Assembly (NCBI GenBank): GCA_963833115.1
Contig: CAWHWS010000002.1
Coordinates: 1-64,000, forward strand
DNA from: Hasllibacter sp963833115
Lineage (GTDB): Bacteria; Pseudomonadota; Alphaproteobacteria; Rhodobacterales; Rhodobacteraceae
Direction of reading: 5' to 3'
Length of the DNA: 64,000 bases
Numbering within the stretch: the first letter of the stretch is position 1; every line of letters starts with the position of its first letter. Below the pieces are notes generated by a model. That model saw nothing but the letters and a program-made list of their open reading frames with translations. It did no database searches and had not been told where the DNA came from. The position numbers and the translations under genes were made by a program. Positions 17,710 to 26,176 of this stretch are shown one piece after another.

Positions 17710-18840
17710 ATGCGGGATGCAGCGACGTGGCAGGTGGGGATCGTCGGGGCCGGGACGATCGGCCGGACGATCGCCGCCCTCCTGGAGGCCAGCCCGGCCT
17801 ACCGGCCGGTGGTGCTGGACAGGGACGCGGCCGCGCTGGACCTGCTCGCCCGGGACGGGATCGACACGCGCCCGACCGATGTCGGGGACGAGGACGCCCT
17901 CCGCGCGGCGCTGTCGGGGCTCGACGCGGTGATAAGCGCGGCGCCCTATTTCCTCACGCCGGCGATCGCGGGGGCCGCGAGCGCGGTCGGCGCGCACTAC
18001 CTCGACCTGACCGAGGACGTCGCCTCCACGCGCGCGGTGCGGGCGCTGGCCGAAGGCGCGCGGACGGCGTTCGTCCCGCAATGCGGCCTGGCCCCCGGCT
18101 TCGTGGGCATCGTCGGCGCCGACCTCGCTCGCAGCTTCGACGCGCTCGACAGCCTGGCGTTGCGCGTGGGCGCGCTGCCGCTCTTTCCGACCAACGCGCT
18201 GAAATACAACCTCACCTGGTCCACCGACGGGCTGATCAACGAATACTGCAACCCGTGCGAGGCCATCGTCGACGGCGCGCGGGCCCTGCAGGCCCCGCTC
18301 GAGGATCACGAGAGCATCAGCATCGACGGAACCGACTACGAATGCTTCAACACCTCCGGCGGTCTCGGCACGCTGGCCGAGACGCTGGAAGGGCGGGCGC
18401 GCCGCGTCTCCTACCGGACGATCCGCTATCCCGGCCACCGCGAGATCGTGAAGCTGCTGCTGCACGATCTGGGGCTGGAACGCCGGCGCGATCTGATGCG
18501 CGACATCTTCGAGACCGCCCTGCCCCGCACCGACCAGGACGTCGTCGTCATCTTCTGCACGGCCCGCGGCACGGTCGACGGGCGGCTGGTCGAACGCTCG
18601 TTCCTCAACAAGTCCCATGCCCGCGAGATCGGCGGGCGCACCTGGAGCGCGATCCAGATCACCACCGCGGCGGGGATCTGCGGCGTGCTCGACCTGCTGC
18701 GGCGCGGGGCGCTTCCGGCGCGTGGCTTCGTGCGGCAGGAGGACGTGGCCCTGGACGCGTTCCTCGCGACGGAGTTCGGCGCGCTCTACGATGCCGGGAC
18801 CGTCACGGCGCCGACGCGGCCCCGGGCCCGCGCGGCTTGA
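17710..18840 (+). CDS. L-lysine 6-dehydrogenase (saccharopine dehydrogenase family)
   Basis: A 376-residue NAD(P)-dependent enzyme of the saccharopine dehydrogenase fold. The Rossmann loop is GIVGAGTIGRTIA at the N terminus. The mid-region (HYLDLTEDV, FVPQCGLAPGFVGIVG, NEYCNPCEAI, FNTSGGLGTL, TIRYPGH) resembles bacterial lysine 6-dehydrogenases, which deaminate the epsilon-amino group to give 2-aminoadipate 6-semialdehyde. ATG 17710 is chosen because GGAGGA lies just upstream; the frame start at 17659 lacks this. It overlaps the racemase gene by four bases. Family placement from memory is strong; a saccharopine reductase role is less likely without a saccharopine partner gene. Confidence 0.82.
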   Translation: MRDAATWQVGIVGAGTIGRTIAALLEASPAYRPVVLDRDAAALDLLARDGIDTRPTDVGDEDALRAALSGLDAVISAAPYFLTPAIAGAASAVGAHYLDLTEDVASTRAVRALAEGARTAFVPQCGLAPGFVGIVGADLARSFDALDSLALRVGALPLFPTNALKYNLTWSTDGLINEYCNPCEAIVDGARALQAPLEDHESISIDGTDYECFNTSGGLGTLAETLEGRARRVSYRTIRYPGHREIVKLLLHDLGLERRRDLMRDIFETALPRTDQDVVVIFCTARGTVDGRLVERSFLNKSHAREIGGRTWSAIQITTAAGICGVLDLLRRGALPARGFVRQEDVALDAFLATEFGALYDAGTVTAPTRPRARAA

Positions 18841-19517
18841 CCGGCTTCGTCGGGATCCTTGCGCTCGACACCGCGTTCGAGCGCATTCCCGGCGATGCGG
18901 GGCACCCGGTGAGCTACGGGATGCCCGCCCGCATCCACGTCGTGGCGGGCGCCGACGCCGCGCGCATCGTCTCGGACACGCCCCCGCCCGAGGATATCGC
19001 CGCCCGGTTCGAGACAGCCGCCCGGGAGCTCGAGGCCGGGGGCGCGGACGTGATCGTCTCGACCTGCGGCTTCCTGATCCACCTCCAGGCGCGCGTCGCG
19101 TCCGCCGTGGCCGTGCCGGTGATGCTGTCGGCCCTGACGCTCGCTCCGATGATCGGGGTGGCGACAGGGCGGCCCGTGGGCGTGCTGACCGCCTCCGCGG
19201 CCGCGTTGGGTCCCCGGGCCCTGAGGGCCGCGGGGATCGACGCCGCGCAGGTGCGGATCGCGGGGATGCAGGACGCCGCCCTGTTCCGCGAGACCTTCAC
19301 GGCGACCAGGGTGCTGCAACGAAGGACCTTCGACCGCGGGGCGATGGAGGAGGCCGCGGTCGCGCGCGCGGCCCGTCTGGTGTCGGACGCCCCGGAAATC
19401 GGCGCGATCGTGCTCGAATGCGGGAACCTGCCCCCCTACGCGGACGCGATCCGGGCGCGGACGGGCCGCCCCGTCTTCCACCTGCCCGGGGCGGCGCGCC
19501 TTCTCGCGGCCGGCTAG
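18837..19517 (+). CDS. Asp/Glu/hydantoin racemase-family protein
   Basis: A 226-residue member of the aspartate/glutamate racemase superfamily, cofactor-independent enzymes using two cysteines. Both are present: C77 in VSTCGFL and C195 in VLECGNLPPY. Translation most likely starts at TTG 18837, inside the lysine dehydrogenase stop (TTGA overlap), because the family N terminus FVGILALDTAFERIPGD follows directly. The long open frame reaching back to 17655 is only a shadow of the dehydrogenase. Co-transcription suggests it interconverts lysine or a related amino acid, or acts on a pathway intermediate; substrate unproven. Confidence 0.8.
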   Translation: MTGFVGILALDTAFERIPGDAGHPVSYGMPARIHVVAGADAARIVSDTPPPEDIAARFETAARELEAGGADVIVSTCGFLIHLQARVASAVAVPVMLSALTLAPMIGVATGRPVGVLTASAAALGPRALRAAGIDAAQVRIAGMQDAALFRETFTATRVLQRRTFDRGAMEEAAVARAARLVSDAPEIGAIVLECGNLPPYADAIRARTGRPVFHLPGAARLLAAG

Positions 19518-19521
19518 ACCG

Positions 19522-21273
19522 TCATTCCGCCGCCTCGAAGCTGCGGCGCGCGGGGTCGAGCGCGAGGGGATCGTGCCCCGTCTTGCGCAGCCACGAGAAG
19601 ACCGGCGGAACCCGCTCGGCCAGGCTCTCGACGACCACGTCGATGAGGCAGGGCCCGTCCTCGGCCAGCGCCGCGTCCATCGCCTCCCCGAAGCCGTCCA
19701 GCGTCGTCGCGCGCCAGGCCTTGAGACCGAACGCCCGGGCGACCGCGGCGGCATCGCCCTGCGTGAAATCCACCGAAAAGCAGTCGTTCGACCCGCTGCC
19801 CTGCATCCGGTGCAACCCCTTGATCCAGCCGAAGCAGGCATTGTTGAACTGGATCAGGATCGCCGGGCACCGCAGGCGCACCAACGTCTCGAGCTCGCCC
19901 ACGCTCATGTTGAACGACCCGTCCCCGAAGAGGCCGATGGGCCGTTTCCCGGGCTGCGCCTTCCAGGCGCCGACCACGGCCGGGATCGCGTAGGCGAGGC
20001 CGCCATAGGCCCGGGGGATGATGAAGTTGGTCTCCGCGTCGCCGAGCTTGAGGAAGCGGGTCATGTAGGGCGTGGGCGTGCCCGCGTCCGACAGGATGTT
20101 CGCCGGGCGCGGCAGCCGTTCGGAAAAGGCGCGCACGACGGGTTCGGGGCGCAGCGGCATGCCGGTATCGGCAAAGAGATCCTCCGCCCCCGCCCAGAAC
20201 TCGGCGCGCATGGCATTGAGCGCCTTGACCCAGGCGCCCGGGGCCGGCCGGCGCCCGCCCGACGCCTGCAGCAGCGCGCGCAGCGCCAGGCGCACGTCCC
20301 CCGCGACGGACAGGTCGTTGCGCGTCATGTTCGCCAGCACCTGCGGGTCGATGTCGATCTGCGCGATCCGCCGCCCGGGGTCGGGCGCGGGGAAGGTCCA
20401 GCCGATCGAGACCACCGACCCCACGCGGGAGCCGAGATAGACCAGCAGGTCCGCCCGCTCCAGCGCGGCGTTGGCATGGGGATGATACCCGTTGTCGCCG
20501 ATCACGCCGATCGCCAGCTCGTGGTCGTCCGCCATCGCGCCCTGCCCGGTGATCGTGGTGACGACGGGCAGGTTCAGGGCCTCGGCGAAGGCGGTCAGGT
20601 CGGGACGCGCCTGCGCGCGCATGACGCCGCCGCCGGCGACCAGCAACGGGCGCTCGGCCCCCTCGATCAGGTCGAGCAGCCGCTCCAGCCGCTCCGGGTC
20701 GGCCAGCGTCGGATGGGCGGGGAACCGGCCGCATTCCTCCTCGGCGTAGAGCATCGTCTCGGCGCCCTCGACCTCCTGGTGCAGGATGTCCTCGGGCACC
20801 ACCAGATGCACCGCCCCGGGCTTGCCGGTGGTGGCGATGCGGAACGCGCGCCGCAGGATCTCGGGGATCTTGTCGGCGGCCTTGATCTGGATCGACGCCT
20901 TCGTGACCGGCTCGAACAGGGCCTTGCCGTCGAGCTCGGTGATGACGCCGCGGCCCTCGCCGGTCAGGGGCACGTCGATCGTCATCAGGATGACGGGCAC
21001 CGCCGAGGCGTTGGCTTCGGCCACGGGCGGCAGCGAGTACATCGCCCCGGCGCCCGACGGCGCCTCGAACACGCCGACGCGGTTCGACACCCGCGCGTAG
21101 GCATCGGCCATGTAGCCGGCCGAGCGCTCGTCGCGGCACATCACGTGTTCGATCTCGCCGCGGCGCCGGGCCAGGGCGCGATAGAGCAGGACGTTGGTGT
21201 CGCCGGGCACGCCGAAGAGCGTCGTCGCGCCATAGCGCACCAGCATGTCCACGAGAATGTCGGCCCCGGTCAT
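19522..21273 (-). CDS. TPP-dependent acetolactate synthase-like enzyme
   Basis: A 583-residue thiamine-diphosphate enzyme with the three-domain plan of acetohydroxyacid synthase, glyoxylate carboligase and related 2-oxo acid decarboxylases. The catalytic glutamate is in CRDERSAGYMADAYAR, the central domain has VAGGGVMRAQ, and the TPP motif runs from GDGSFNM to NN in IQFNNACFGW. ATG 21273 is the family start. It converges with the racemase gene (4-base gap), and no small regulatory subunit follows, so it is probably not the biosynthetic IlvB. It may process a 2-oxo acid from amino-acid breakdown; the substrate is unknown. Confidence 0.82.
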   Translation of the reverse strand: MTGADILVDMLVRYGATTLFGVPGDTNVLLYRALARRRGEIEHVMCRDERSAGYMADAYARVSNRVGVFEAPSGAGAMYSLPPVAEANASAVPVILMTIDVPLTGEGRGVITELDGKALFEPVTKASIQIKAADKIPEILRRAFRIATTGKPGAVHLVVPEDILHQEVEGAETMLYAEEECGRFPAHPTLADPERLERLLDLIEGAERPLLVAGGGVMRAQARPDLTAFAEALNLPVVTTITGQGAMADDHELAIGVIGDNGYHPHANAALERADLLVYLGSRVGSVVSIGWTFPAPDPGRRIAQIDIDPQVLANMTRNDLSVAGDVRLALRALLQASGGRRPAPGAWVKALNAMRAEFWAGAEDLFADTGMPLRPEPVVRAFSERLPRPANILSDAGTPTPYMTRFLKLGDAETNFIIPRAYGGLAYAIPAVVGAWKAQPGKRPIGLFGDGSFNMSVGELETLVRLRCPAILIQFNNACFGWIKGLHRMQGSGSNDCFSVDFTQGDAAAVARAFGLKAWRATTLDGFGEAMDAALAEDGPCLIDVVVESLAERVPPVFSWLRKTGHDPLALDPARRSFEAAE

Positions 21274-21616
21274 ATCGTTCTTCCTCGCAAGATCCTCACC
21301 CGGACCAGCATCGGCTCCGTCCGGGCGGATGGGACCCGCATTGCGTTCGCGGGGCGGCGCGTTTGCCGTCGATTTGTCTGCCGTGGAAGCGGATATGCCG
21401 GCCCGACCGATATGGTGGATGCCACCGCCCTGAAGCCGGACGCCGATGATCGAACCGGCCGATCCTGCGAGGATCCCGGATTCGACGGCTTCCCTACTGC
21501 GCCACGGCCCCGAACGAGACGAAACCCCGCCAGGTCGCGACCCCGGTCGGGCCGTCGTCCATCCGGCCCGAACCGATGGCGACCGCAGTGACGCCCTGGA
21601 GGCGGCTGGCGCACCG
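21274..21616. other. intergenic region upstream of the TPP enzyme
   Basis: No supported gene. The part next to 21273 must carry the promoter of the minus-strand TPP-enzyme gene. The part toward 21616 is in frame with the PIN remnant but shows no family resemblance, and may be further decayed sequence. Confidence 0.45.
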
Positions 21617-21736
21617 ACCGGCGGTGACGGCAGGCTGATCGCCGCCCATGCCCTAGCGTCGGGGCGCACCATGGTCACGGCCAATATCGGCGAGTTCGGC
21701 CGCGTGGAGGGCCTCGCGGGCGAGAGCTGGCTCGAC
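21617..21736 (+). pseudogene. C-terminal fragment of a PIN-domain (VapC) toxin
   Basis: The frame reads GGDGRLIAAHALASGRTMV, then TANIGEFGRVEGLAGESWL, which is the C-terminal third of a VapC toxin (family pattern DxLIAAHAxxxGxxxVTxNxxEFxRVxGLxxxxW). The N-terminal two thirds and any antitoxin are missing. The fragment runs in frame into a cas3 fragment about 10 bases later, so a deletion joined the two. Not functional. Confidence 0.7.
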
Positions 21737-21745
21737 GAGGACCGA

Positions 21746-23280
21746 TGCCCCGCTACGGCCTGGCGGCTCCTGAACCTCCTGGAGGCTGGCGAAGTGGATG
21801 GGACGTATCTCGCCCCGCCCACGCGCACGAGCGCGGTGCAGATGCACGGCCGGGTCCGGCGCGTCCTCGACGCAGTACTCGGCGCCGAGGCTCCGCCCGC
21901 GGTCCTGGCCGTTCCCGGCCATCTGAAGGCCGGCGATGCCGAGGGGGCACGGTCGACGAAGCGGGACGTGCCGTGGTCGGACGATCCCGAGGATATCGAG
22001 CGCGATGCGCGCCGGTCGGCGGAACGGGCGAGGCACTTCCTAGCCGCGCGGATCACCGTGGGCACGCTGGGCGTCGAGGCCCGGCTGAGGCTCTCCGGCG
22101 AGCGCCATCCCGCCCCACCCCCGCTCGCCGAAGCGGAACGTCGACCCTGCCCCGCGCTGCACGGGGTCGCGCCGCCGCCTCCCGAACGCGCGCCGGACGA
22201 GATCGTCGCCCCCGACCGGAGAGGCGCCATCGACGACCCATCGGAGATTGCCCGCGAAGGCCTTTGAGGCCGCCCATGCGGGCGCGCACGTCCTCCTCAT
22301 TCGCAACACCGTTGCGGGCGTCGTCGCCGTCCAAGAGGCGATCGAGGCCGCCGGGGCCCGATCTGGGAGGTCGACGGCGTGCCTGCAGGGTTCGAGATGG
22401 CGCGCCCGATCCTGCTCGCGCCCGCGGCGCGCGACCTGGCCCGCCTTCTCGGGCGGGTCCACGATCGGCACGTGCTGGGTCCGTCGACCGACACCATGCC
22501 GGGCGTCCATCCGGACGTGGCGGCGCTCGAGGCGACCTGGGCCGAGCGGAAGGGGCGCGATGACCTGCGATCGCCCTCCGACGACCGGACGCTCGTGGAG
22601 CGCGCCCTGCACCCGGAGGCGCTGGGCACCGTGGTCGAGCGGCTCGGACGGACGGCGCATGACACGAAGCGGCGCGGCGCGAGGAGCGCGGACATTCGGC
22701 TCGCGCGACGGAACGCTCTCGACCTTTCCATCCCGTTCTTCGACCCGGAGCCGTCTCGGGAGGCCGACATCGGCACCCGCCTGGGCGCCCGCGATCCGCG
22801 CTCGCGATTGCCCGGGGGCACGGTGGGTGCCGTCGGCTCCGTCACGCGCGTTCGCGTGCCCGGATGGATGGCCCGAACCGGTCCCCTCGACGTGGAGCCC
22901 GATATCGTGCCGCGCGAGGGCGGGTTGGGTCCGATCTCGGAGCGTGCCGAGGGGTCGATTGCCCTGACTTCCGACCGGTGGGGGCTGGGGCCAGCGTGAT
23001 GCGGACCCGGATCTCCATGAGGACGGATGGCGCTGGCGCTACGTGGCACGCGACGGCCCGATCGTATCGGTCTCGTCGGACGCCCATGTCGGCGAGGTCG
23101 ACTACGATCGCTCCATGGAGATCGTGAAGGGATCGGGTGAGGACTCCGTGATCTCGCCTGAAACAGTCCGGGGGCCTCTCGGCTCCCGGCCGCCCCGCCC
23201 TGCTGGGATCGCCCCGAGGCGAAGCGCGACGCGAACGCTCCCCCGCGCCACGGGGATCGAGAGGACCGACGACGATCATC
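21746..23280 (+). pseudogene. cas3: decayed cas3 (type I-E helicase-nuclease)
   Basis: Pieces of a Cas3 helicase in correct order but three frames. Segment 21746-22267 has LLNLLEAGEVDGTYLAPPTRT (helicase motif Ia region) and DDPEDIERDARRSAERARHFL. About 22250-22380 has KAFEAAHAGAHVLLIRNTVAG. Segment 22379-22999 has DDRTLVERALHPEAL, IGTRLGARDPRSRLPGGTVG and RVRVPGWMA. After another shift, DGWRWRYVARDGPIV follows to about 23200. The HD nuclease domain, intact Walker A and the DEAH box are gone; about 1.5 kb remains of an expected 2.5-2.9 kb. These are internal deletions as well as frameshifts, so sequencing error alone cannot explain it. The exact 3' limit is uncertain. Confidence 0.75.
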
Positions 23281-23286
23281 ACATGA

Positions 23287-23890
23287 CGAGACCGCGCCGA
23301 TGCCCTGCGGCAAGCCGATCCGTTCGGCACCTACGCCGCACCGGTCCGCGACGACGTGGACGAGTCTCCCGCCCTGCGCGCGGATGAACGCCATCCGCGG
23401 CACGCCGTCGCCGTGCAGGTGGCGACGCTCGCGGTGGTCCGGGCCGGTGCGACCGAGGCGCCGGACGACGCCGAAGGATGACGAGACCTGCTCCACGCGC
23501 TCGCTCCCTTCCCGGCATGGGACCTGGTGGTCGACGACTGGACCGAGCCCGCGCCGCGGCAACCACCCGGCATGGAGGGCGGGCTACGCGACAGGGGCGA
23601 GCGGGCGGCGACACCGGATGCGCTCGACATGCCGTCGACGGCGCGCGACCACGACTTGAAGGGCGCGCCGGCCCCGCTCGCCCACCCTGCGGCCGAGGAC
23701 GGCGCTCGCGGGCCGACCTTGCACGCAGCGGCCGTGACGCGCGGCCGAGGCAAGACCGAGGGGTTCCACGAAGGCCGTAGTCCCATTCCCGCGAAGGGCG
23801 TGGGCTCGATGCCGCGATCGGCGGACCGGATGGGAACCGTCGCGAGCGCGCCGGCGACGCGGCGGGCATCCTGCGGCACGCGCCGACGAC
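23287..23890 (+). pseudogene. cse1: decayed cse1/casA (Cas8e, Cascade large subunit)
   Basis: One frame contains DPFGTYAAPVRDDVDESPALR and RHAVAVQVATLAVVRAGATEAPDDAEG, an in-frame TGA at 23479, then DLLHALAPFPAWDLVVDDWTEP, TPDALDMPSTARDHDLKGA and TRGRGKTEGFHEGRSPIPAKG. The last three blocks are Cse1 landmarks (NHDLK, GxGKTEGxxE). The TGA falls where Cse1 relatives carry W before RDLL, so it is probably a nonsense change. About 600 bases remain of roughly 1,500; the middle between NHDLK and GKTEG is nearly all deleted. It would encode the PAM-recognising subunit in an intact locus. Confidence 0.7.
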
Positions 23891-24365
23891 GATGTCACGA
23901 ACGTCCGCATCTCCGCCCCCCTGCGCCGCATGGCGCCCGAACGACGGTCGTTTCGAGCCGCCGAGTTGTGGCCGGTCCTGCTGCGGGCGGGCGTTCCCGA
24001 ACGCGTCCTGCGCGACGACGACCTCGTCCGCCGATGGGCGGTGCCGGTCCATCTCGCCCGCGGTCCTGTCGGGCACGGCAGACGACCGCGCCCATGCGGA
24101 TCGCCGCCCTCCGGGCGCCGTGCCGCACCGGGCCGGCTACTCGGAGGCACGTCCCTCCAGGCGTCTGATCGCCCGGGGCGACGGCCCGCGCGACCAAGTC
24201 GTCCGGCTCGCCCGGTTCCTGCGGGCCAAGGGCGCCCTGCCGCTCGATCTCCAGCCCGTCGCCGAACTGGTCCTGAACGAGGGACGCCATGAGCCGCGCG
24301 CAGAGAAAGCCCGCCGAGACATCGCCCGCAGCCATCACGGGGCCACCGACCGCGCCGCCAGGGAG
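23891..24365 (+). pseudogene. cse2: decayed cse2/casB
   Basis: Cse2-like sequence in two frames. Frame of 23930 gives PLRRMAPERRSFRAAELWPVL and GVPERVLRDDDLVRRWAVPVH; after a shift near 24100 the frame of 23892 gives GYSEARPSRRLIARGDGPRDQ, VVRLARFLRAKGALPLDLQPV and AELVLNEGRHEPRAEKARRDI. The order and spacing match Cse2 small subunits, and the position between cse1 and cas7 is canonical for type I-E. It is the least shortened member of the locus, about 155 residues overall, but the frameshift should abolish it. Confidence 0.62.
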
Positions 24366-25365
24366 GACGCCGGATGGCAGAGGGCGACGGCGTGGAGGCC
24401 GAGCGGGCCGAGGAGGCGATCGAGCGGCAGGTGCCCAAGCCCCCGCGCGGCCTTGGACGCGGTCGAGGCCGAACTGGCCGAGGCGGTCTACGGCGCCGAA
24501 GCCGGCGACAGGAAGGCGCGTCAGGCCCTCCTACTCGGCGCCCCCGAGATCGCGCATCTCTCGGCATCGGCCCGCGAACTGTTCAAAGGCGCGGATGACG
24601 CCGAGGCGGCCGCGGAGGCTGCGCGAGAAGCGGTCAGGGCCCAGAAGGCCGACAGTGCACGGCCGAGATCACGGAACGCCCTGTCGGCCGGGCTCGAGTC
24701 TGCACCGTTCGGACGCATGGTCACGTCCGATCCGGCCGCCAGCACCGGCGCTGCGATCCACGTGGCATGCCTTCACCGGTCACGAGGGCGAGCCGCAGAA
24801 GGACTACGCCACCGTCGTCGACGACCTCACGGGCCGCTCCGAGGAGAACGAGGAGGGCGGCACCCGGGCTGCAGGCGTGTTCGACGCCGAACTCACCGCG
24901 GGCCGCCATCATGGTCATGTGGTGGTAGACGTGCCGCTCCTCGTCTCGAACCCGGCCGGTCGCGAGCGCCGCGATCGGGACGCGGAAGACACCGATCGCG
25001 ACCTGGCCGCCCGCGTGGTGGAGAACCTCGTGCCCCTGATCGCCACGGTCTCTCCGGGCGCCAAGAGAGGCTCGGCAGCGCCCTCCTCCTGGGCGGAAGC
25101 CGTCTCGCTGGAGGCCGGAGATCGGCGGCCGCGCACGCTGGCCGACGCGCTGCGCCCTCCCGTGCCGTGCGGCGACGGCGATCCGGCCGCGCGCGCCGCC
25201 GGGGCCATGGGCGGTCTCCTGTCCGAGCTCGACGCGACGTCTGGCGATGGCGAGACCCGCCTCCTAGCCGCGACGACGGCGCTGCACCTCGATGGGCCTG
25301 AAGCTCCTTCCCGGCCCGACCTCGCAGCCCGCGCGGGCGCGATGGTGCGCGAGGCGGCGACGTGA
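24366..25365 (+). pseudogene. cas7: decayed cas7 (cse4/casC, Cascade backbone)
   Basis: The most recognisable member. One frame carries AGDRKARQALLLGAPEIAHL, SAGLESAPFGRMVTSDPAAS and TGAAIHVAC. A frameshift near 24760 then gives HAFTGHEG, YATVVDDLTGRSEENEEGG, FDAELTAGRHHGHVVVDVPLL, VSPGAKRGSAAPSSWAEAV and RPRTLADALRPPVP, ending at a stop at 25365. ALFGRMxxxxPxxNxxAAxxVAHAFTxH and YxTxVDDL are diagnostic of Cse4. The first 130-150 residues, including the RNA-binding N terminus, are missing. In intact systems six copies of this protein form the crRNA backbone. Confidence 0.78.
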
Positions 25366-25650
25366 CGCCGCAATTGGGCGCTCGTCGCCCTGGCGCCGTC
25401 CGGCGACGGCGCGCCGACCCTCGACGACGTGGCGAAGGCGCTCGACCGGCCGGAGCGCGCGCTCTTCTTCGGCCGCAAGCCTTGCCCGCCGTCCGGGCCG
25501 ATCTGCGACGCCACCCCTGTCGAGGCGCCCTCGCCCATCGAGGCCCTGTTCCGATGGCTCGCCGCCGCCGGCTGGCAGGGCGAGGCCCGTACGACCGGAC
25601 GCGGTCGGCGACCGTCGGGACATGGGCCGTACCGGCATTCAGTTCGGTGA
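25366..25650 (+). pseudogene. cas5: C-terminal fragment of cas5 (casD)
   Basis: Directly after the cas7 stop, the same frame reads NWALVALAPSGDGAPTLDDVA, ALDRPERALFFGRKPCPPSGP and IEALFRWLAAAGWQG. The pattern (AL-P-PLFLGRKxCPPxxP) is that of the C-terminal part of Cas5e. The N-terminal ferredoxin-like domain, about 130 residues, is absent. The stop is near 25650. Confidence 0.68.
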
Positions 25651-25689
25651 TGCGAGGAGTTCGGGGACGACGCGAGGTCGCGGGGGGCC

Positions 25690-26122
25690 TGCCGACGATC
25701 ACGGCCGCCGCACGAGCACGCTCCACCTCGTGCGCACGCGCATCGACGCCCGCGCGCCGACGCTCTTCGCCGCACGGACAGGCACGCTGGACGACGATCT
25801 CGGCCATGCGCTCGATCTCGGGCTCGGGCGAGGGTTCGGCCCAGTCGCTCCTCGATCCTTCCACCTCCTGGAGCCGGGTCGCGGCAGCCCGGCGCACCCC
25901 CGGCTCCTCGGCAGCGTCTCGGACCCGGTCGCGCTCCGACTGCCGCCCACGCTGCCCGGTCCGGCCGCGGCCCGGCCGGACGCCTCGCCGGTATCCGATG
26001 TCTTCCCGGAGCCATTCGAAGCCGAGGCGATGCCGCGCGACTGGCCCGAGGGCACGCGGCTGCGCTTCGAGGTCCTGGTTCGGCCCGTGCGACCACACGG
26101 GCCGAAAGCGCGTGCAGTGCCC
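25690..26122 (+). pseudogene. cas6e: cas6e (casE/cse3) truncated by IS element
   Basis: One open frame reads STLHLVRTRIDARAPTLFAA, TGTLDDDLGHALDLGLGRGFG, PRSFHLLEPGRG, SDVFPEPFEAEAMPRDWPEG and RLRFEVLVRPVRPHGPKAR. This is the N-terminal two thirds of Cas6e, the crRNA-processing endonuclease (family pattern: catalytic region near the N terminus, RFEVRVRPVRR in the middle). The reading stops exactly at the IS3-type terminal repeat at 26121-26123, and no C-terminal half is found beyond the element. cas1, cas2 and an array, which normally follow, are absent. Confidence 0.75.
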
Positions 26123-26176
26123 TGAGCCCCGACTTTCCTCCGGTTTTGGGGAAAGTCCTGGGTTGATGTCTGCGCT

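Noticed and set aside
17655..19517. A single 620-residue fusion of lysine dehydrogenase and racemase
   Set aside because: The first two thirds of that frame are a shadow of the dehydrogenase gene, which is read in another frame; the racemase is a separate protein starting near 18837.
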